Below are positions 61,501 to 64,000 of a DNA stretch of 64,000 nt, in pieces. Every line of letters begins with the position of its first letter. Positions within the stretch are counted from its first letter, which is position 1. Below the pieces are notes generated by a model. That model ran no database searches. It saw only the letters and a program-made list of their open reading frames with translations, and was not told the DNA's origin. A program made the translations under genes and the position numbers. The DNA is from Massilia sp. Root418 (GTDB lineage Bacteria > Pseudomonadota > Gammaproteobacteria > Burkholderiales > Burkholderiaceae_D): the NCBI RefSeq assembly GCF_001425265.1, contig NZ_LMEC01000003.1, forward strand, positions 1-64,000. Direction: 5' to 3'.

Positions 61501-64000
61501 ACCAGCGTCAGCAGCGCGTGCGAGAATTGCATGCCGCTGCGGCGCGCAGTGGCGTTCACGTGCTGCGTCCACAGGGTGTCGCGCGGCTTGTGCGCCAGGT
61601 CGTACAGCGAGCTGGCCAGCGGCGGCACCAGGATCACGGCCAGCACGGCCAGGGTCCAGAACCACGGCTGGGGCAGCGCGCTCCATGCCAGCAGCAGCGA
61701 CACCGTCAGCACCGGCGCCACCAGGCTGCGGCGCAGGTTGTCGAACAGCTTCCAGCGCGACAGGGCCGACAGCGGATTGCGCTCGCGCTGGCTGCCGCGC
61801 AGCGGCACCTTGCCCGCCACCCAGGACAGCAGCTGCCAGTCGCCGCGTATCCAGCGCTGGCGGCGGCTGATGTCGTCGCTGTAGCGGGCCGGGTACTGCT
61901 CGTAAAGCTGGGCGTCGCTCAGCAGGCCGGCGCGCAGGTAGCAGCCCTCCAGCAGGTCGTGGCTGAGGATGCGGTTGTCCGGCAGGCGCGCGCCGAGCAC
62001 GCGCTCGAACACGTCCACGTCGTAGATGCCTTTGCCGATGAAGGAGCCTTCGTAGAACACGTCCTGATAGACGTCGGATACGGTGCGGGTGTAGGGGTCG
62101 ATGCCGGGCTCGCCGCCGCACAGCTTCTCGTAGCGCGAGGCCTGCTCGCTGGGCAGGCTGACCGCCACGCGCGGCTGCAAGATGCCGTAGCCGTCGGTAA
62201 CGCAGTTACGGCGCGGGTCGATCACCGGCCGGTTCAGCGGATGCTGCATGGTGGCCACGAACTGGCGCGCGGCGTCGCGCGGCAGCTGGGTGTCGGTGTC
62301 GAGCGTGATGACGTATTTGAAGGTTTCCAGGTCGCTGGTGTCGCCCACCACCAGTGCGAAGCGGTCGCGCGCGCCGCCGCGCAGGAAGCGGTTCAGGTCC
62401 TCCAGCTTGCCGCGCTTGCGTTCGCGCCCCATCCACGCGCTCTCGGACGCGTCCCACAGGCGCGGACGGTGCAGCAGCAGGAAGGGGCCGGCGGCCGCGT
62501 TGCCCTGCGGCCCGGCGGTGGGCGCGGCGCCGCGCGGCGTGGCGTCCGCACCGGCGGTATAGAGCGCATTGAGGCGGCGGATTTCTTCCTGCGCCTGCTG
62601 CAGCAGGGCGGCGTCGCCCGGCAGCACTTCCTCTTTCGCGTCGGGGAAGTCGGTCAGCAGGCAGAACCGCAGGTTGCTGTCGCGGTTGGCCAGGAAGCGC
62701 ACTTCCAGCTGTTCGCACAGTTCCGCCACATTCTCCTTGCTGTAGATCAGGGTCGGCACCACCACCAGCGCGCGCGCGTCGGACGGGATGCCGTGCTTGT
62801 AGTCCATGCGCGGCAAGGGGTTGGGCCGCGTCAGCAGCGTGGCGAGCCAGTTCACCAGCGCCAGCGCCAGCTGGCTGCTGCACAGGAAAGCCAGCACGGC
62901 CAGCAGCGCCAGCTGCCAGCCCTGCACGCCCTGGTTGCCGGCGCGCTCCACCAGCAGGCCGGTGACCACCACCGTGATGGCGGCGATCGCGCCCAGGTAG
63001 GAGGTGAGCGGCGAGGCGCGCGTGGTGCGCTGCAGGGATGCCAGCGGCGGCAGGCGCACCCCGGCCTGCTGTTCCAGCGCCAGCGCGCCGCGCCCCACCA
63101 GGTAGTAGCCGATGTGGGCCTGGCGCGGATCGGCGCTGTCGCGCCGCGCGCTGGCCAGCTGCAGCGCCATCACGGCGATTTCCGATTCGCTGTGCGGCGA
63201 ACGCTTGGCCAGCTTCTCGATCACGTGGCGGTACTGGTCGCGGGTGGAGAAGTCCATTTCGCCGTAGATGTCGGCCGGGTCCAGGCGCAGGGTCTGCTCC
63301 ACCGCGCTCATGGTTTCGACGAACTCCTGCCAGTCCATGGTGCCGAGGAAGCGCAGGCTGCCGATGCTGTTGGCAATGGAAACCTGCTCCGCGGCCTGGT
63401 GCTGGATCTCGGTCTGGATCTGCTGTTCTATGGTCTGGCCCGATTCGGCCAGGCGGTGCGTGATCCAGGTCAGCGCCAGGGTCAGCGCGGCGCTCTGGCC
63501 CTGCAGGCGGCGCGCCAATTCGGCCACGAAGCCGCTGGTGATGGGCGGGTTGGAGCGCGCCATGTCGGCCACCAGCAGTATCAGGCCGCTGGGGTTCTTG
63601 TCGGCGGTCTCCATCATCTGGTCGGCCCAGCTGTTGGCCAGGTCGCGCTCGATGCGGTTCTCGGCCACGCGCGCGGCCACGCGGCGCAGGTTCTCGATCA
63701 GCGCCAGGCGCAGCATGATGGGAATGGCCCACAGTTCGCCCAGCTTGAGCGTGGACACTTCCTGGTAGGCGTCGACAAAGCGGCACAGGCTTTCGGGGTC
63801 GACCCGGCCGTCGCCGTGGGCGATGATTTCCAGCGCGATCTGGTACACGCGCGGCGTGCCGTCCGGCGCGCCTTTCGACAGGCGCGGCAGCTCCTTGCTG
63901 TAGTCCTTGGGCAGGTGGCGCCGCGCGATGCGGATCTGTTCTTCGATCAGGTAGGAGTTATCCAGCAGCCACTCGGAAGCCGGCGTGATCTGGCGCGCGT
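55503..64000 (-). CDS. ndvB: Cyclic beta-1,2-glucan synthase (5' end outside the window)
   Basis: A giant membrane enzyme; 2,832 codons are visible and the N-terminus lies beyond the right edge. An in-frame ATG at 63848 is internal, because typical sequence (WLLDNSYLIEEQIRIARRHL) continues upstream of it. Several membrane segments surround a GT84 glycosyltransferase domain with DTDTQ (about 62295) and RQRWIRGDWQLLSW (about 61845). A glucoamylase-like region follows, then the C-terminal GH94 phosphorylase-like domain that sets ring size. The product is periplasmic cyclic glucan, used in osmoadaptation and host interaction. A short Gly-x-Gln repeat interrupts the middle of the protein (60357-60398). 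Confidence 0.95.
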   Translation of the reverse strand, partial: ARQITPASEWLLDNSYLIEEQIRIARRHLPKDYSKELPRLSKGAPDGTPRVYQIALEIIAHGDGRVDPESLCRFVDAYQEVSTLKLGELWAIPIMLRLALIENLRRVAARVAENRIERDLANSWADQMMETADKNPSGLILLVADMARSNPPITSGFVAELARRLQGQSAALTLALTWITHRLAESGQTIEQQIQTEIQHQAAEQVSIANSIGSLRFLGTMDWQEFVETMSAVEQTLRLDPADIYGEMDFSTRDQYRHVIEKLAKRSPHSESEIAVMALQLASARRDSADPRQAHIGYYLVGRGALALEQQAGVRLPPLASLQRTTRASPLTSYLGAIAAITVVVTGLLVERAGNQGVQGWQLALLAVLAFLCSSQLALALVNWLATLLTRPNPLPRMDYKHGIPSDARALVVVPTLIYSKENVAELCEQLEVRFLANRDSNLRFCLLTDFPDAKEEVLPGDAALLQQAQEEIRRLNALYTAGADATPRGAAPTAGPQGNAAAGPFLLLHRPRLWDASESAWMGRERKRGKLEDLNRFLRGGARDRFALVVGDTSDLETFKYVITLDTDTQLPRDAARQFVATMQHPLNRPVIDPRRNCVTDGYGILQPRVAVSLPSEQASRYEKLCGGEPGIDPYTRTVSDVYQDVFYEGSFIGKGIYDVDVFERVLGARLPDNRILSHDLLEGCYLRAGLLSDAQLYEQYPARYSDDISRRQRWIRGDWQLLSWVAGKVPLRGSQRERNPLSALSRWKLFDNLRRSLVAPVLTVSLLLAWSALPQPWFWTLAVLAVILVPPLASSLYDLAHKPRDTLWTQHVNATARRSGMQFSHALLTLVFLPYESFFGLDAIARAMWRTLVSKRKLLQWRASALSRGGNELSDYWRTMWASPTLALVAGVALLAWRPDAFGPALLFLAGWLGAPVVAWWISQPLRREQAALSAEQNTFLHMLARKTWAYFDTFVGPEDNWLPPDNMQEHPVQVIAHRTSPTNIGMALLANLTAHDFGYICGAQLVVRTAGTLDAMARLDRHQGHFYNWYDTLTMKPLYPIYISTVDSGNLAGHLLTLQQGLLQLADQPIVAPQVVDGIGTSILVLMEAAAQVPGGGADVPDELLQLQKDIAPLRPLYPANLIELHAWLQRAVAASAAFQPADATVQPWAAALAVQCKAALDDLLLLAPWITAGEVFDANLLRIPTLRELAAMPHGIQGAQGAQGAQGTQGTQGVSAQSDLAPGERERQQLLGGLVAQGAAHARRRMEQLQELARQAQDYAQVEYGFLFNPTTNLLAIGYNVTERRLDASYYDLLASEVRLASFVAIAQGQLPQEHWFALGRQLCMLGGKPVLLSWSGSMFEYLMPLLVMPNYPSTLLDQTYNSVIAAQIDYGKQRSVPWGISESGYNTVDAALNYQYRAFGVPGLGLKRGLADDLVVAPYASMMGLMVHPEASCANLQKMATMGFMGRYGFYEAIDYTPARLPRGQQHAVIRSFMVHHQGMGLLSLSYLLHDRPMQRRFEADPLLQSTLLVLQERSPRAGAFYSNTAEQAAIRTVAQDQAQPMRILNQPNPPVPETQLLSNGRYHVMVTSAGGSYSRWRDLAVTRWREDSTRDNWGNFCYVRDLDDGTYWSTTYQPTLAEPRKYEVIFSEGRAEFRRSDRDLELYTEIVVSPEDDIEMRRTRITNKSERRRTIEVTSFAEVVMAPAPADAAHPAFSKLFVQTEILPQETAILCTRRPRGKGEHMPYMLHLMTLHDAAISNVSYETDRARFIGRGNTAVAPRAMKEAGPLSGAEGSVLDPIVSIRYQIVLEPDESATVDIVTGMTDTRESALHLIDKYQDRHLADRVFELAWTHSQVVLRQLNASETDAQLYGRLANSVIYPNAVLRADAGILSKNQRGQSGLWAYAISGDLPIVLLQIRDPANIELARQMVQAHAYWRLKGLTVDLVIWYEDLSGYRQALQDQIMGLIASGIDAQAIDRPGGIFVRMGEQIAPEDRILLQSVARVIISDQRGTLAEQIKRPGTAPLRMPPLMADPRGEYDEAGPHTHTPQGLQLANGIGGFSADGSEYVIVTSEAQRTPAPWSNVLANPQFGSVISESGQAYTWQENAHEFRLTPWHNDPVSDGSGEAFYLRDEQSGRFWSPTALPARGSGDYVTRHGFGYSTFEHTEAGIASELTTFVALDAPLRYTVLKVRNDSQIPRRLSATGYVEWVLGDMRSKSGMHIITELDPISGALFARNPYNTEFSGRVAFFNADAATRSITADRTEFLGRNGTLANPQALHRVRLSGKVGTALDSCAAIQVPFDLLPGQEREIVFLLGLGGRRNADASSLVQKHGGQAAARDTLAAVRAHWDKTLGAVQIATPEASLDVIANGWLMYQTIACRMWARSGYYQSGGAFGFRDQLQDAMAMVHTEPQLLRDHIVLCCAHQFLEGDVQHWWHPPSDRGVRTHCSDDYLWLPLGVARYVTTTGDLTVLDEVVHFLEGRPVKPEEDSYYDMPTRSAVTGSVYEHCVRAIRNGLRFGVHGLPLIGSCDWNDGMDKVGEEGKGESVWLAFFLYEVLQRFGEVADQRGDGAFGAECREEARKLAANVEQNAWDGQWYRRAYFDDGTPLGSHENEECQIDSISQSWGILSGAASKERVHGAMAQVDQRLVRRDFGLIQLLDPPFDKADLNPGYIRGYVPGVRENGGQYTHAAIWTVMAFAKMGDVEKAWELMRMINPVQHGSTAESSAVYKVEPYVVTADVYAVSPHVGRGGWSWYTGSSGWMYRLILESLLGLTRTADKLSLAPRIPAAWPGYTLSYRYGASVYTIEIKREGAAGLTVDGALQAGADIQLVDDGRPHAATLVLAP
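60357..60398. repeat. 9-bp tandem repeat inside ndvB
   Basis: About four to five copies of a TTGGGCACC/TTGGGTGCC unit encode a collagen-like run of Gln-Gly-Ala/Thr triplets. The unit is a multiple of three, so copy-number change keeps the reading frame. Confidence 0.75.

Noticed and set aside
63848..64000. Start of the cyclic glucan synthase at 63848
   Set aside because: The upstream codons to the window edge read as conserved family sequence (WLLDNSYLIEEQIRIARRHL), so this ATG is internal and the gene is truncated by the window.

Overview
This 64 kb window is high-GC, gene-dense chromosome of a betaproteobacterium, most likely an Oxalobacteraceae member of the Massilia/Duganella/Telluria/Janthinobacterium type. 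That placement is inferred from the protein sequences, the rpsL-rpsG-fusA-tuf order, the PEP-CTERM surface proteins, the large TonB-dependent receptors and the REP-like palindromes. No tRNA, rRNA, CRISPR array, prophage or insertion sequence was seen.

Layout. (1) 1-3704: the str operon on the minus strand with its own sigma70-type promoter. (2) 3785-9461: cell-surface genes on the plus strand: a GlcNAc-transferase-like enzyme, a phosphoethanolamine-transferase-like enzyme, a protein with two complete PEP-CTERM halves, and a membrane acyltransferase. (3) 9483-13491: a LysR regulator divergent from a small SnoaL/oxidoreductase operon, then a membrane-anchored MutS-domain ATPase. (4) 13556-18332: a glycan-uptake pair, TonB receptor plus GH35 glycosidase. 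(5) 18530-27673: a HlyD/MacB/FtsX-type exporter with an NtrC-type response regulator and histidine kinase downstream. A divergent SDR/TetR pair lies between the two parts. (6) 27793-34197: a small PEP-CTERM protein, a spermidine-synthase-like protein, a second TonB receptor, and a MocR regulator divergent from a PNPOx-fold protein. (7) 34232-48213: one minus-strand run of ten genes described below. (8) 48477-55343: a periplasmic methyltransferase, AqpZ, a substrate-binding protein, a serine hydrolase and M1 aminopeptidase pair, and a UPF0016 Mn exporter behind a yybP-ykoY riboswitch. (9) 55503-64000: a giant cyclic beta-1,2-glucan synthase, cut by the window edge.

The most interesting region is 34232-48213. 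Two tandem TldD/TldE pairs are followed by a DUF4159 protein, a MoxR AAA+ ATPase, a DUF58 protein, a BatA-type membrane protein, a DUF4175-like membrane protein with a His-rich loop, and a large membrane protein resembling the GATase-fold partners of such clusters. Both TldD proteins begin with twin-arginine signal peptides and both TldE proteins lack one, which suggests co-export of folded heterodimers. The run starts with a near-perfect sigma54 promoter (48255-48269) preceded by five phased GTGTCCG repeats. The exporter operon at 18676 also has a -24/-12 promoter (18626-18641) preceded by CTGTCCG/CGGACAG repeats. The nearby NtrC-type regulator keeps the sigma54-contact loop. The two loci therefore look like one regulon: a two-component, sigma54-driven response that induces an exporter together with an exported TldD/E peptidase system and a MoxR/vWA-type module.

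Both tldD genes lose their reading frame at exactly the same place, the edge of a 98-bp block that is identical between the copies. This is either an assembly error or a real coupled lesion, and it should be settled before the genes are interpreted.
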